Source: Bolinopsis microptera | Lineage: Eukaryota > Ctenophora > Tentaculata > Lobata > Bolinopsidae | Direction of reading: 5' to 3' | Assembly (NCBI RefSeq): GCF_026151205.1 | Contig: NC_087075.1 | Span: forward strand, 5,970,858 to 6,034,857 | DNA: 64,000 bases | Shown here: in pieces, positions 1 to 12,358 of the stretch | How positions within the stretch are numbered: the stretch's first letter is position 1 | Layout of the letters: every line of letters starts with the position of its first letter | Made by a program: the position numbers and the translations under genes | The notes under the pieces: model-generated | What the model was told of the DNA's origin: nothing | Seen by the model: the letters and a program-made list of their open reading frames with translations, nothing else | Databases searched by the model: none

Positions 1-2
1 AG

Positions 3-1943
3 AAGACTCGACAAAAGCAGATTGACCCCTCAAGTGACCCAAGAGTGGACAGTGCAAGGAGGGGACTGTTCTTGGCCAAGGACCAATACCATCAGGAGCC
101 TTGTGAGGAGAAGAGAGAGGAAGTCGCCACTAAAAAGGATTTGTTAAAGGCCTGCTACAAAGAGGTAGAGGAGGAGATCCTGAAAGGAAAGATCAGGAAA
201 GTTGAGGATACTGCTGATCGTTGTAAGAACAAGGAATCCTGGAAGCTTGTCAACGATATTTCAGGGAGGACAAATCCCAGCTGTGGACTCGTGGAAGGGG
301 GCAGCTCAACAGAACGTCTTGAGAACTGGAGGAAGCACTTCTCTGGGTTACTTGGACAGCCACCCACAGTCCCTGACAATAGTATTCCGATCAGGAATAT
401 ACACCCTCCACTGAATATAGAGGATGGCCCGTTCACCATTGAGGAACTACGTCTTGCCAAAAAGCAGATAGTAGAAGGCAAAGCTTATGGTGATGATGGT
501 ATCTCACCTGAAGTGATGAAGAGGGTGGACATCGATGACGTCATCCTGAAGTTCTGCAACGATGCATTATGTGATGGTCTCATGCCCGATCAATGGAAGC
601 TCAGTAATATTGTTCCTGTGCCAAAGAAAGGGGACCTCACTAAGACCGACAACTACAGAGGAATATCTCTGACATCGATAGTCAGTAAAACTCTGAACAA
701 AATGTTGCTGAACAGGATGAAGCCAAGTCTTGAGGAAGTTTTAAGGGACAACCAGAATGGCTTTAGACCTGGGCGCTCTACAACATCGCACATCCTTGCT
801 CTACGAAGAATTATGGAGGGTGCTAGAGCCAAAAATCTTAAGGCCACCATGGTTTTCATTGATTTCAAAAAGGCGTTCGATAGTGTGCATAGAGGTTTGC
901 TCATGAAGATATTAAAAGCATATGGCATACCAGAAGCCATAGTGCGGCTCATTGAGGGTATCTATACGAGCACAAAGGCTAAAGTAGTTACAGCCGATGG
1001 TATAACAGAAATTTTTGATATCCTGGCTGGAGTACTGCAAGGAGACACTCTTGCCCCGTACTTGTTCATTATCGTGATTGACTATATCATGACAGTGACT
1101 ATAGACGATGATGACTCGGACTCTGGGTTTACCCTCAGGCCTGCACGGAGTAGAAGGATTGGTGCCGAGAAGATCGCAGACGTCGAGTTTGCAGATGATG
1201 TTGCCCTTATCACTGATACCATTGAAGGGGCAAAACTACTCCTGGACAGGCTTGAGAAAGCAGCACTGAGTGTTGGGCTAGCCATGAACGGCTCTAAAAC
1301 TAAGTTCATGACTCTGAACATGACAGAGGAGGCGAGTAGTCTTAATAGCTGTTCTGGAAATCAGCTGGAAAAGGTGACAGACTTTGTTTACCTTGGAGCT
1401 TGGATAGCAACAACAGAGAGGGACCTGCGGGTCAGAAAAGCTAAGGCTTGGGCAGCCTGCCACAAGCTAAAGAAGATGTGGAAGTCTGACCTTAGAAGAG
1501 GACTAAAGATCCGTCTATTTGTTGCTACTGTGGAGTCAATACTTCTTTATGGTTCTGAAACCTGGACGTTGACAGAGCAATTGAAGAAACGCATTGATGG
1601 CTGCTACACTAGAATGCTAAGGATGGCACTTAATGTGGATTGGAAGCAGCGAAAAACCAACAAAGAAGTCTATGGCAACCTACCGAGAGCAACCATGAAG
1701 ATCCAAGAGCGCAGGATGCGACTAGCAGGCCATATCCACCGGCACCCAGAACTAGTCGCAAACCGCTTGCTACTCTGGGAACCAACTCATGGGGTGCGGA
1801 GTAGGGGGAGACCAGCCATGACCTATGTTGATAGCCTACGAGCTGACACGGGTCTCAACGACACTGGAGAAATGGGCGGACTTATGGCGGATAGAGTTTT
1901 ATGGAGACAGCGCATCAATACTCGGACGCTGAAGCCGCCTTAA
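3..1943 (+). CDS. LINE (non-LTR) reverse transcriptase, 5' part outside window
   Basis: The frame is open from the window edge to a TAA at 1941-1943, so the N-terminus, where an endonuclease domain would be expected, lies outside. About 646 codons are visible. The fingers motif with PVPKKGD and NYRGISL is near 600-670, the catalytic block FIDFKKAFDS near 852-881, the GVLQGDTLAPYLF block near 1029-1067 and the catalytic FADD box near 1188-1199. The C-terminal tail has the GHIHRHPE and RGRP motifs common in LINE proteins. It would copy element RNA at a nicked target. No stop or frameshift is seen, so this copy may be recent. A decayed relative lies at 15212-15448. The clade is not assigned; the very short 3' end with a small tandem tail would suit RTE-like elements. 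Confidence 0.93.
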   Translation, partial: KTRQKQIDPSSDPRVDSARRGLFLAKDQYHQEPCEEKREEVATKKDLLKACYKEVEEEILKGKIRKVEDTADRCKNKESWKLVNDISGRTNPSCGLVEGGSSTERLENWRKHFSGLLGQPPTVPDNSIPIRNIHPPLNIEDGPFTIEELRLAKKQIVEGKAYGDDGISPEVMKRVDIDDVILKFCNDALCDGLMPDQWKLSNIVPVPKKGDLTKTDNYRGISLTSIVSKTLNKMLLNRMKPSLEEVLRDNQNGFRPGRSTTSHILALRRIMEGARAKNLKATMVFIDFKKAFDSVHRGLLMKILKAYGIPEAIVRLIEGIYTSTKAKVVTADGITEIFDILAGVLQGDTLAPYLFIIVIDYIMTVTIDDDDSDSGFTLRPARSRRIGAEKIADVEFADDVALITDTIEGAKLLLDRLEKAALSVGLAMNGSKTKFMTLNMTEEASSLNSCSGNQLEKVTDFVYLGAWIATTERDLRVRKAKAWAACHKLKKMWKSDLRRGLKIRLFVATVESILLYGSETWTLTEQLKKRIDGCYTRMLRMALNVDWKQRKTNKEVYGNLPRATMKIQERRMRLAGHIHRHPELVANRLLLWEPTHGVRSRGRPAMTYVDSLRADTGLNDTGEMGGLMADRVLWRQRINTRTLKPP

Positions 1944-1961
1944 GTCAAGTAAGTCAAGTCA
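1944..1961 (+). repeat. Short tandem tail of the LINE
   Basis: Directly after the stop codon come two copies of a 9-bp unit (AAGTCAAGT). No poly(A) tail or long 3' UTR is present. I infer that this is the 3' end of the LINE, which abuts an unrelated dispersed repeat. Confidence 0.5.
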
Positions 1962-2151
1962 TTTGGGTCACAAAATGATCAATTAAACCACTTACCACCG
2001 ACCGATTTGAAAACCTTATTCATTTGGCTTCGTCGGAGTTTTGTCGGCACTATACCGAAAAAAACCAGTCCCGTATCTCTTACCGTTTTCTTGATTTAGC
2101 CGTTAGGAAATTACACGCGAACGAACACATATTTTGAGATTATTAGTATAG
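1962..2151 (+). repeat. Dispersed repeat family A, copy 1
   Basis: The block starts with TTTGGGTCACAAAATGATCA and includes ACCACTTACCACCG and TTTTGTCGGCACTATACCG. It ends GAGATTATTAGTATAG. Related copies are at 9558-9666 (minus), 12953-13138 and 56430-56571. No coding capacity is seen, so it is probably a non-autonomous transposon or SINE-like element. Confidence 0.75.
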
Positions 2152-5100
2152 AATATAGATTACGCATGCACGAACCGTCTAGGAGCGTATAATAATAATA
2201 ATAATAAGCTTATAGTATGATACAAACAGTAAATATACAAGGAAACGAGTAAACTGTATGGATACATAGCCTTGTCAAGTTTCAGTGACTGGATATGCCG
2301 AATTTAATTAGAACAGATAATATTGATAAAGTTGTCATAATGTCGGACAAAAACTGAAGAAAACGTCAACACTCTAAAATAATTTTGAAAATGCTGCGCT
2401 GTAATTATTGCCGTCAGTGCGGTCCGATCCCTCTAAAGCACTAAAGCGAGCGAATTAGTAAGAGCCCTGTAATTATAGTGTCATCAACTGACCCTGGTTT
2501 CACGTCTCTATCTAGTATCTACAACCCCATAAAATTCCTAAAAGTAAGAGCGACGAATTTCCTAATAAAGATACAATTTTTGGCTTTAGCGGATAGGAAT
2601 CTATTAAAATAATATGTATATAAATAATAATTATGCTTTATATTCTGTCATGAGTCCACAATCAAGATTGATAAAAAGTATTTGATAAACTAATTACAAC
2701 ACTACAAATCTATTGAATTTATTGAGAACGTTACAGAAGGAATTTATTTTATGTAGTTTGAGGGGTCCTCACTCTTCTATAACGTCCAACAATGGCGTTT
2801 CTTCAACATTCATTATTCTAATTTGACACCGAGGATTGGTATTGTTCTTTCTATAACTGTATCATAAAATGGTTCTGCTGCCCGCCTACTTCGAGTGTTT
2901 CCCTTGTTTGAAATAATATATATTTTCACTCAAATGCGAGTGTTTTCAACGCGCTACAAACTGCTAAACTAAAATATATTAAGAGCTATTATGATTGATT
3001 GATTGATAGATTGATTGCAGATTCATTGATGATTCATACTGCATACATGATTCATGAAACTAAGAGTTGGATAAATACGTTATGGTTGCTTTGTACTAAA
3101 TTATATATATTTATATGCATTATTACCCGATATAAAACGCATCGCCGCCGATTTAATATCCTTATGCAAAGTTGTTAAATCATTGAAGTTAATCTTCGAT
3201 TTACGAGATTTAATTAAATTATAAAATATCGCGACATAATGCAAAACGGATAACTGATAATCCATATCTTACAATATATTGGATTATTGAGATCGTCTTA
3301 AGAAGCTGGATCTGCTTGCTCTTAACTATGGTTACTGTTAGGATCAAATGTTTTTCATGAGGTAACATCAAAAATATCGGAAAGTAGAATTACTATAAAA
3401 AATTAGGGAAAAAATACAAAAGTTCATTATTATTATCATCAGATTAAAAAACAATAGAGGTCTTGTCTAATGGATAACGTGTGATTAACGTGTGAAGCTG
3501 GATCACAATCCCTCAACAGATTAAAATTGAGTCACTCTAGTCACGTATTATACACAGTACACGCGATGTGTTAGAACTAGAATCTTATTGATGTGAAGTT
3601 GTAGAGTTATGAAGTCATAATATTGCACTGAATACTCTAGTTCAAATTAGCTGACCACCAGCTCAACTAGTCCCAGTAATCCTACGTCGATCTAAATGTA
3701 AAAGCGTTTATGAGGATTATTCTAGGTTTGTAAAACCGTGAGACATTACATTTACAGCGTGAGACGCATTGAAAATTGATTGTCGTGTTAAACTAAACAA
3801 TTGTGTAGCCCAACGTTGTATACTACGGTGATTAATGATCCAACATAAGATAAAGGCTGCAAATTTGGCGAATTGTCCAGCTTAATTGCAGTGGCTTTTG
3901 TATCAAAATTTGCCGCACTTAAAAAGGGTTAATGTTTAGGCAGGTACGTGGTGCCTATTGTTAGGGAACTGAGTTATATGACCACCATTTACGTCATCAG
4001 ATTATTAATATGCAAGATTGAATGTCCCGAAAAAAGTTCATTACAGCCTTCTCAAAATCAATAAGAACAGTACTACCAGCGGAATCACACTATTTTCAAA
4101 ATATTACCGCACCTATATGTTGCCTCTGTCAGGAAGCTTCGACCCTTCCCATCAGGAAGAGTACACGTAACATGGGTTAAACATTCTTTGAAATGGTAAC
4201 AAGTTGAAATAGTTCAATCAGCATTACGAAATATCAAGAACTCAACAGTTTTTAATGATGTCCTTTAAAAGCTTAAACTATGATAAGCAGTCGGTTAAGA
4301 CTGCTTTTTAAACGAGTTTAACCGGTTGTTCTAGCGTGGATTTAGATATTAAAGATAGCATCTATAAGATTCTAAAGCCAGTGTCGTAACAATTCACAGT
4401 AGTAACGATATCTAATCGTCGTTGATAATCACAGAGCCATAGCAGCCAGCAGTGCGGCCGGGAAGCTCCTCTCTTAGAGTTAGAGTAAAAAGACTAAGAG
4501 ATTAGCTTTGATATAATCTATTTTAAATGTTCCACTGTAAGAGTCATAAGATGAAATCCGCCTGATAGATCGGCTTTGCTGTTTCCTAATTATAACCCAA
4601 AGCCAAACCATAAACCAAATTCTAACCTTTCCCAAACCCGGAGACCCCATTCTGTACAATATTAATCCTAACATTTGCAAGAAAGTAAGCATTTAAGCAA
4701 TTAAAAGATTTCTATAGAGAAGCGGGTGGACAGAGACCTAACATATCAGAGGAGAGGTGGTTGTCCAGGAATCCGGACAGGAATCAGACTGATTTCACAT
4801 TTTTGTTGATTTGGCATTTGCAGATGGACAGTAGGAAACTGTTTTAATAAAGGAAAGGAATATTTATGCACAAAACAAGTATGCATGGGATGCAGCCAAG
4901 TATGGAGACAAATATGCATTATGCAGCCGGCCTTTAATATGACGTTGGGTAAGTACTCAAATAGGTGACCTTTCCTGTGCACTGTGCAGCTTCGGGCAAA
5001 TATAATAGGAATCCTAAAGACTTCCCCGATAGTAACGGCTTAATGGGCCGCATTGCAGGAACCCGTCAGTAATATGGCAACAAATTTATATATACAATAT

Positions 5101-5261
5101 ATATCGTCTCGCTTGATACATAGTAAGATATAGTGAGACCTTTACATTAACGGTAAAGAGTTTAATTTATTTATAAACATAATAATTTTATGGGAAAAGG
5201 TTTCCATAAAAGTATTATTTGCAGCACTGTAGCGACCATCAGTCCAATCTGCATCAAACTT
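2152..5261. other. AT-rich region with no gene seen
   Basis: I see no credible exon, RNA gene or complete transposon here. There is a short GATT tandem near 2991-3016. The frames at 4480-4692 and 4746-4982 have no protein-like motif or splice context and are taken as chance. Confidence 0.5.
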
Positions 5262-6707
5262 ATAATTTACCCTCTCACAGTCGGACTCCTGGATAAGTTA
5301 TAACCCTCTCACAGTCGGACTCCTGGATAAGTTATAACCCTCTCACAATCGGACTCCTGGATAAATTATAACTCTCTCACAGTCGGACTCCTGGATAAGT
5401 TATAACCCTCTCACAGTCGGACTCCTGGATAAGTAATAACCCTCTCACAGTCGGACTCTTGAATAAGTTATAACCCTCTCACAGACGGACTCCTGAATAA
5501 GTAATAACCCTCTCACAGTCGGACTCCTGGATAAGTTATAACCCTCTCACAGTCGGACTCCTGGATAAGTTATAACCCTCTCACAGTCGGACTCCTGGAT
5601 AAGTTATAACCCTCTCACAGTCGGACTCCTGGATAAGTTATAACCCTCTCACAGTCGGACTCCTGGATAAGTTATAACCCTCTCACTGTCAGACTCCTGG
5701 ATAAGTTAAAACCCTCTTACAGTCGGACTCCTGGATAAGTTATAACCCTCTCACAGTCGGACTCTGATAAGTTATAACCCTCTCACAGTCGGACTCCTGG
5801 ATAAGTTATAACTCTCTCACAGTCGGACTCCTGGATAAGTTATAACCCTCTCACAGTCGGACTCCTGGATAAGTAATAACCCTCTCACAGTCGGACTCTT
5901 GAATAAGTTATAACCCTCTCACAGACGGACTCCTGAATAAGTAATAACCCTCTCACAGTCGGACTCCTGGATAAGTTATAACCCTCTCACAGTCGGACTC
6001 CTGGATAAGTTATAACCCTCTCACAGTCGGACTCCTGGATAAGTTATAACCCTCTCACAGTCGGACTCCTGGATAAGTTATAACCCTCTCACTGTCAGAC
6101 TCCTGGATAAGTTAAAACCCTCTTACAGTCGGACTCCTGGATAAGTTATAACCCTCTCACAGTCGGACTCCTGGATAAGTTATAACCCTCTCACAGTCGG
6201 ACTCCTGGATAAGTTATAACCCTCTCACAGTCGGACTCCTGGATAAGTAATAACCCTCTCACAGTCGGACTCCTGGATAAGTTATAACCCTCTCACAGTC
6301 GGACTCCTGGATAAGTTATAACCCTCTCACAGTCGGACTCCTGGATAAGTTATAACCCTCTCACAGTCGGACTCCTGGATAAGTTATAACCCTCTCACTG
6401 TCAGACTCCTGGATAAGTTAAAACCCTCTTACAGTCGGACTCCTGGATAAGTTATAACCCTCTCACAGTCGGACTCCTGGATAAGTTATAACCCTCTCAC
6501 AGTCGGACTCCTGGATAAGTTATAACCCTCTCACAGTCGGACTCCTGGATAAGTAATAACCCTCTCACAGTCGGACTCCTGGATAAATAATAACCCTCTC
6601 ACTGTCGGACTCCTGGATAAGTAATAACCCTCTCACATTCGGACTCTTGAATAAGTTATAACCCTCTCACAGTCGGACTCCTGGATAAGTTATAACCCTC
6701 CCACAGT
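5262..6707 (+). repeat. 34-bp satellite array, about 42 copies
   Basis: Tandem units of 34 bp read ATAACCCTCTCACAGTCGG followed by ACTCCTGGATAAGTT. Variant units (AGTAATAAC, CTCTTGAATAAG, CACTGTCAGAC) recur in the same order. The stretch starting at 5431 is repeated at 5871, a 440-bp offset, or 13 units less 2 bp, which shows higher-order duplication of blocks. No open frame is maintained. Confidence 0.97.
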
Positions 6708-7394
6708 TTGAAATACTATATTATTGAGTATATTTTACCAAACTAAGAACTTCTTATTTCAGTGCAGAACTTCCTATTTTTCTGAGAACCCCTGAGAACA
6801 CTCTTACAGCACTGTATTTAAGCTTTTTGACATAATTCCAATATCTCCAGTTACGACAGATGAGGGATTTCCGTATTGTCAGCAAAATATATATAATATC
6901 GTATTTCCCTTCCTGTCACAAAATACTCCAAGTATTTATCACATGAGACCTAAAATGTGTGCCTTAGTGACCATACCAACTTAAACGGGAATAGTGGATC
7001 AACTGAAAAATTGGGCGACTCTTGTCAGACTCCGAAATTAGGTTCTGCGGACAATAGTTTTTGTCAAATCCTACCATACGATTTTCTTGAAACTTTCCAT
7101 AAAGTATGATGGTTATAGGACGAATAATCTGCGCAAGTTTGAGCGAATTTCTATCTGCCAAATTTGGGATGGGGGTTTTCCAATCAAAAATTATTTTTGA
7201 ATCTGAGTAATTCAGCATGGATTTCTCATTTTCTTCAAAAATTGTCCACTCAAAAATTTACCAAATCATTCTTCATAATCATATCAATGCTCAAAAGTCA
7301 AAATACTCAAAATCAATTTTTCAGAATGAGTTCTTCGCCTCTAATTAAATGAGAATTCAGCCATTTTCGTCAGGACTCTCAATATACTCATCCC

Positions 7395-7395
<1 letters not shown>

Positions 7396-7425
<30 letters not shown>
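7396..7425 (+). repeat. Poly-C run of about 30
   Basis: An uninterrupted C tract. It is followed by a block starting ATATCACTTCAAACACAAG that recurs at about 34674, so a dispersed repeat lies next to it. The exact length is prone to assembly error. Confidence 0.9.
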
Positions 7426-7427
<2 letters not shown>

Positions 7428-7798
7428 ATATCACTTCAAACACAAGAAAATAGTGCTGTCGGACAAGAGTCATGTTATTGTTACCGTGGAGCAACTCCCT
7501 AAACTCCCTATTATACTGTGGGACGTAGAGTTGTGTCTGAAGGTGGAATAGTGAATAAGACCCAATCCCCCATAAAGATCATTCTGTAACAAAGGTGGGA
7601 CTCCTTTTTTGAGAATCCAGCTTTCGCGGTTGTCGTTAAAATTCTTGCCGCTGAAAAAGAAAGGGCCGAAGTCCATATCACTTCCTCCCGTGCATTAAGA
7701 TACCCAGAAAAACAGAATAATAAATAAACTCTGCAGAGAATAGACTTTTATGACTGAAAAATCTCAATATAGACCTTTGTTATCACGAGACTTGTTTA

Positions 7799-7823
7799 AA
7801 CCACGTGTTATACCACGTGATCG
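7799..7823. promoter_or_regulatory. Paired CACGTG E-boxes
   Basis: Two CACGTG palindromes lie about 15 bp apart, each preceded by AC. Similar clusters occur at 37185, 50301, 51615 and 54595. No adjacent exon is recognised, so a regulatory role here is inference. Confidence 0.3.
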
Positions 7824-8077
7824 TAAGATCAATATTTGAGAACATTGACACAAACGAGAGAAAAACATATTTCTTTTGTGACATGCTGATAGCGTGAACA
7901 TTATGCCTTATATGAAGTACATTTTTTTGCATGTCCCCTCGGCTATCACTCCTCTTTTGTTCTAACTTTAAATGCGAGTCAAAGTTTGAACACGCGTCAA
8001 GGGATTCGGACGCGGAGCTCATACGATAAAAGAAGTTAAAAGCAGTCGTACTGGAGTGGGTTGCGAAACTCGAGCGT

Positions 8078-8434
8078 GCTAAATCACTCTACAGTCGATC
8101 TTCGAGATTGTTCTAAAAGGGCCCCCGATGGTTGTAACCAATTTCAATCGATGCATTTTCGGACGCTGATTCCAAATCACCCCCCATGGGTTAAAATGCT
8201 CTCCTGACGAGATATTGGCGAAAAACTGTATCGATCACGTGATATGACCGTATAAGGAAGTTAGTCTAATTTCTCGTTAGGGTTAGGGTTTTAGCATATG
8301 TTTTTGTTAAGGATTGGGTTAGGGTTAGGGTTGGGATCAGATTAGAGGGTTAGGGTTTCAAAAAGTCGTTCAGAACCAGCTAGAGAACGGGTTAAAAAAG
8401 TCACGGGACAGTCGAGTTTAGAGTGATTAATCAT
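8078..8434 (+). mobile_element. TIR element carrying telomere-like repeats, copy 1
   Basis: The left end TAAATCACTCTACAGTCGA is matched in inverted orientation by TCGAGTTTAGAGTGATTA at about 8412-8429. Internally there are several TTAGGG-type runs (about 8275-8358) between single-copy-like segments, with a CACGTG at 8236-8241. A diverged second copy in opposite orientation lies at 59730-60126 with matching ends and order. There is no coding capacity, so it is a MITE-like element. The telomere-like runs are internal and short and do not mark a chromosome end. Confidence 0.7.
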
Positions 8435-8727
8435 CATCCTGCGCAACTTGTATTGTGGATTATACGTGTTCACTGTTGCACAATCTGCAAGGGACATTTT
8501 GAGAGGGACACGGGCAGAGATCTTTTTCCTAGATTGAAATCAGAAATGCACGATCACAGCTAGTGCACGTTAACCCTGAGCGCACCAGTTTGCGCTTTTA
8601 GTCGGACACCCCTTAAAAGTTTGGTTTAGGTTACGGGTTTTAGTTTGTCGGCCTCACCTGCCATGGAGTCTGAACTTAAGATTTTCATAAAAATGTTGAA
8701 ATTGAATACAGAATAGCAAATAGCATG

Positions 8728-8997
8728 TTAATTAGCACGTTCCAGTCGCTGAAAGACAGATCGTTTATCTTTGCGTTGACAATTGGTTGCCTCCCACGAT
8801 GCGCAAATTAGTACCAAATTAAAAGCACGGTTGATTTTTCCAGCCGCTTTATTCCCCTCCCACGCATTCGTTTCACTTATAATTTTCTTCATATCCCCGT
8901 GAGAAGCGAGCCACCGGCCAGCAAGCTGAACTCTCCAAGCCTTCCTCAATAATTTGTCTAACAGCATTTTTTGCTTTGCCGGATTTTCTATCATCAT
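8728..8997 (-). CDS. Hypothetical 89-residue protein or exon
   Basis: A complete ATG-to-TAA frame of 89 residues on the minus strand. It is rich in Lys and Arg and has a basic amphipathic start (LLDKLLRKAWRVQLAGRWL) and the motif NLVLICASWEATN near residues 60-72. There is no signal peptide or membrane helix. Composition looks protein-like rather than repeat-derived, but I recognise no family. It could be a single-exon gene, an exon or a transposon remnant. Flanks show no obvious promoter. Confidence 0.35.
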   Translation of the reverse strand: MMIENPAKQKMLLDKLLRKAWRVQLAGRWLASHGDMKKIISETNAWEGNKAAGKINRAFNLVLICASWEATNCQRKDKRSVFQRLERAN

Positions 8998-9557
8998 GCT
9001 GGGAGATACAACACGATTCGTACGATAAAAAATACTTTACGGTCGCATTTCAACATAAAACTTAAAAATACTGTTAGCCCTTCTCAAGATCTATTCAATG
9101 AGCCATAAACCAAAAGTAAACAATAAAAGATGAAAACAGCAATACCTTAAATCTACGCTTATTTGAGAACCAAATTGGATCGCCGATTTATGCTGCGCTA
9201 CGGCGATGAATTACTACGGTCTAGGGGTGGAACCATTTAGTTGTGGGATATCATGCAACGAATTTTACCCAGTAATGCAGAGTTTACGTGGCAACATTTA
9301 GCGAATATTGTGGTAAATACTTGATTCGAGACTAAAAACGGGACGGTAGAACTTCAAAACGGTTCATCCATTAATTTGAAAATATACAACTCAAACTATC
9401 CCACGTTTAAGCGTTTATAAAAGGTTTGCAGTAGCATTCTTATAGGAAATTATCGAAAATATCAAATCGGCGTTAATATGCAGTAATTTGGGAAAAGCTG
9501 CGCGAATTCATATAATTATAGTGCTATCCCGCAGTTACCTAGGGACCCCAGGCTATC

Positions 9558-9666
9558 TATACTAATAATCTCAAGTGCCGAGAAAATTTTGACGAAGCCA
9601 AATGAATAAGGTTTTTTAAATCGGTCGGTGGTAAAAGATTTAATTGATCATTTTGTGACCCAAATG
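9558..9666 (-). repeat. Dispersed repeat family A, copy 2
   Basis: Reverse-oriented copy of the block at 1962-2151. It keeps both the GGGTCACAAAATGATCAATT start and the GAGATTATTAGTATAG end, but the interior is shorter. The CCCT microsatellite directly follows its start side. Confidence 0.7.
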
Positions 9667-9696
9667 AGATACTAAAGTGTGTGTGTGTACTCTCCC

Positions 9697-9955
9697 ACTC
9701 CCTCCCTCCCTCCCTCCCTCCCTCCCTCCCTCCCTCCCTCCCTCCCTCCCTCCCTCCCTCCCTCCCTCCCTCCCTCCCTCCCTCCCTCCCTCCCTCCCTC
9801 CCTCCCTCCCTCCCTCCCTCCCTCCCTCCCTCCCTCCCTCCCTCCCTCCCTCCCTCCCTCCCTCCCTCCCTCCCTCCCTCCCTCCCTCCCTCCCTCCCTC
9901 CCTCCCTCCCTCCCTCCCTCCCTCCCTCCCTCCCTCCCTCCCTCCCTCCCTCCCT
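9697..9955 (+). repeat. (CCCT)n microsatellite, about 64 copies
   Basis: A nearly pure tetranucleotide array. It creates long artificial frames on both strands (Pro-Ser-Leu-Pro or Arg-Glu-Gly-Gly). The strong strand asymmetry makes the complementary strand an all-purine tract. Confidence 0.97.
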
Positions 9956-9956
9956 A

Positions 9957-12216
9957 ACTCCACAGCTGACTAAATGGTGTCCATGTTGAGGGTGAACCGA
10001 GAACTGGGTGAACTGGGTAGAACTGAAGTGGCCAGGAAGGTTAATGGAATGAGGATATAAACGGTCGATCAAGCCATGAATTATATTTAACAACTACAGC
10101 GTGGTTATTGTAAGGAAAATTAACTAAAAGGGGCTTTTATCCAGGACGGTTAATGGGGATTGCAGGGACCCAATAGTATCACCTTAGTCAACTAATATTA
10201 TCAGAACAACAAAGCATTACTTATTACATTGGAATTTAAACAGATAGTATATCTTTAATAAAGATTCTTTATACACGGGGCAACTACTTGATAATGATAA
10301 ATTTACTTAATACTCAGAATACCATTGCCACTCTCAGAAAGTGAGTACCTGCGTCAAATAATTGCTTCTAGTATAACTTGATATTATCACTCATTCGAGG
10401 AATATAATATAGAATCAAATAATAACGGTCTTATTTCCCGAATAAACGTTAATTTAAACCACCATCAACGACAAGTCCAAACGAAACCCCGGCGGAGAGA
10501 ACTTCCCTGTCTGTCAATCTACTTTTTCAGCAAATTGAATCAGTTGCTAGGCTGGATATACGAGTACAATAAAGCCTTGTATCAAGAAATAACGGTTCAC
10601 AGTGATTAAGTTTAACCATCGCTGGCATTTGTCCAATAATTGGCTGTTTACGGGGTTAACAAAACATGTTTAGTCGGCAGCAATAAAGTTGTTTAAATGC
10701 AGCTGTTATGCTGGGAAAAATATCTAAAAATCTATAACATGGATGAGTTTATATTTTGGCACATCGATTTCTTGGTCTTCAACCCCCAGGGTGTTGAAAG
10801 ACCAAAAGTGTGTCAAAGTGATATAATATGGAAACAACACGTGGCAAGGATGGTGTAAAAATAATCCAGCCAATCAAACTGATCACAGGCTAGCTATACA
10901 CCACATCTCCGCAAGCAACCCTGTTACTAATGTATCATCTTTATGGGAGGGTTTGGATCACTTTCTTACAAAGAGTGTTCATTCCGTAACTTGCTCTGGA
11001 GTATGTCCTACTGAAACGCAAATTCAAGGAAAACAGGGTCACTATGTCTTATAGGTTGTTTATTTGAAGTTTTCAAATCAAATCCAATTCAAACCAATCC
11101 AATATAATATGACATGCTATAACGTATAACATAACAAAAAGCAATACAATATAGTTGGCGAGTGGCAAAGCAAACCACTTGCCAGTTGCCAATAATCCGA
11201 CGAAAGACATCATACAAGAGGTGATAATAGTAAATGTAATACAACTGTTTACTGTACACATATACAGTCTAGCAACAGGAATACGGTACAGAAGCGGAAC
11301 AACTGATATGGCCAAAATGTGGCCAACCGTTCAGTCAAACTACTGTACTACCCCGGACATGGTCCTTACATCACCAATATTATTCATTAATTAGTGTCTC
11401 ACAGGCCTTGTTTATAACTGTATAATGTGAACTTGACTCGGTAGGATATGGCGGATGGGCGGTGGTATATAAATAAATAAATAAATTCTAACATTTATTA
11501 CACGCTTTGACATTAAAATATACCAAACAAAGATGTACATTTAAGTCATTCAATCGAGACTTAGTGTTGAAATACCAAGATTATGGACTTTTTTTATCAG
11601 TTCAGATTTTATGAACAAATATTTGTATGACGTTACCAAAATTATGCACTTTCATATCAGAACTGTAACCAGATCGTATTACCTTGGTACCAGGTAGGTA
11701 TTAGTATTACTGTGGTACACCTTGGTACATATTACCATGGTAATGACATGTACTGACATACGTGTTAAACTTGACTGTTGTCAAGAAGTATAAGGAGTAT
11801 GTTAGGTATTTGTCAAGTCATTTGTTCCTACTCAACTTTTAACAAGTTTTAAGTTAGCAAGTTTTGACATTTTACACACTGACCTTACTTCTACCAGCAA
11901 ATTTAATGACGGGTTGCGATGAATTAAAGACGGTGAAGCCGTTAAAATGGTCAAAATTAAATGCGCTGAAGCCTTCGCCAAAGTTAACCGTCTTTATATA
12001 ACGAACTAATTGCAGTAGTAATATAACTGGGTATTACCATTTAAAGTATTTAAGTGTAAGAATACGAGCTCCAAATTCTTTGGTGGGGCCGTAAAAGAGC
12101 TTGTCTCTTGGTACGTTCTAGACACTCGAGGGGCTGCAGTAGACTCAGATGACGAAATAAATATGACTTATTGATAACTCGATGGCAGTTATCGGTCTCT
12201 AAATGGTCTGGCCGCA
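9957..12216. other. Unassigned region without a gene
   Basis: No credible exon is seen. A degenerate series of GGTACC-like and TACCATGG-like palindromes occurs at about 11688-11755. The overlapping opposite frames at 11073-11394 have no motif and are taken as chance. Confidence 0.45.
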
Positions 12217-12275
12217 TATATATATTATGTATTATTATGTATATTATATATATATATATATATATATTATTATTA

Positions 12276-12328
<53 letters not shown>
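12217..12328 (+). repeat. (TA)n microsatellite
   Basis: Mostly TA dinucleotides, with ATTAT interruptions in its left half. It lies directly left of the Helitron terminus at 12359. Confidence 0.95.
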
Positions 12329-12329
<1 letters not shown>

Positions 12330-12358
12330 GTATCAATGTATGTGATTGTATATTAATA

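Noticed and set aside
5262-6707. Possible CRISPR-like array
   Set aside because: The 34-bp units are directly tandem with no unique spacers, and the genome is eukaryotic; it is a satellite.
8275-8358. Possible chromosome end or telomere fusion
   Set aside because: The TTAGGG runs are short and interrupted and lie inside a repeated TIR element with a second copy.
9557-10093. Long frames of Arg-Glu-Gly-Gly or Pro-Ser-Leu-Pro
   Set aside because: They are translations of the CCCT microsatellite, without splice or start support.
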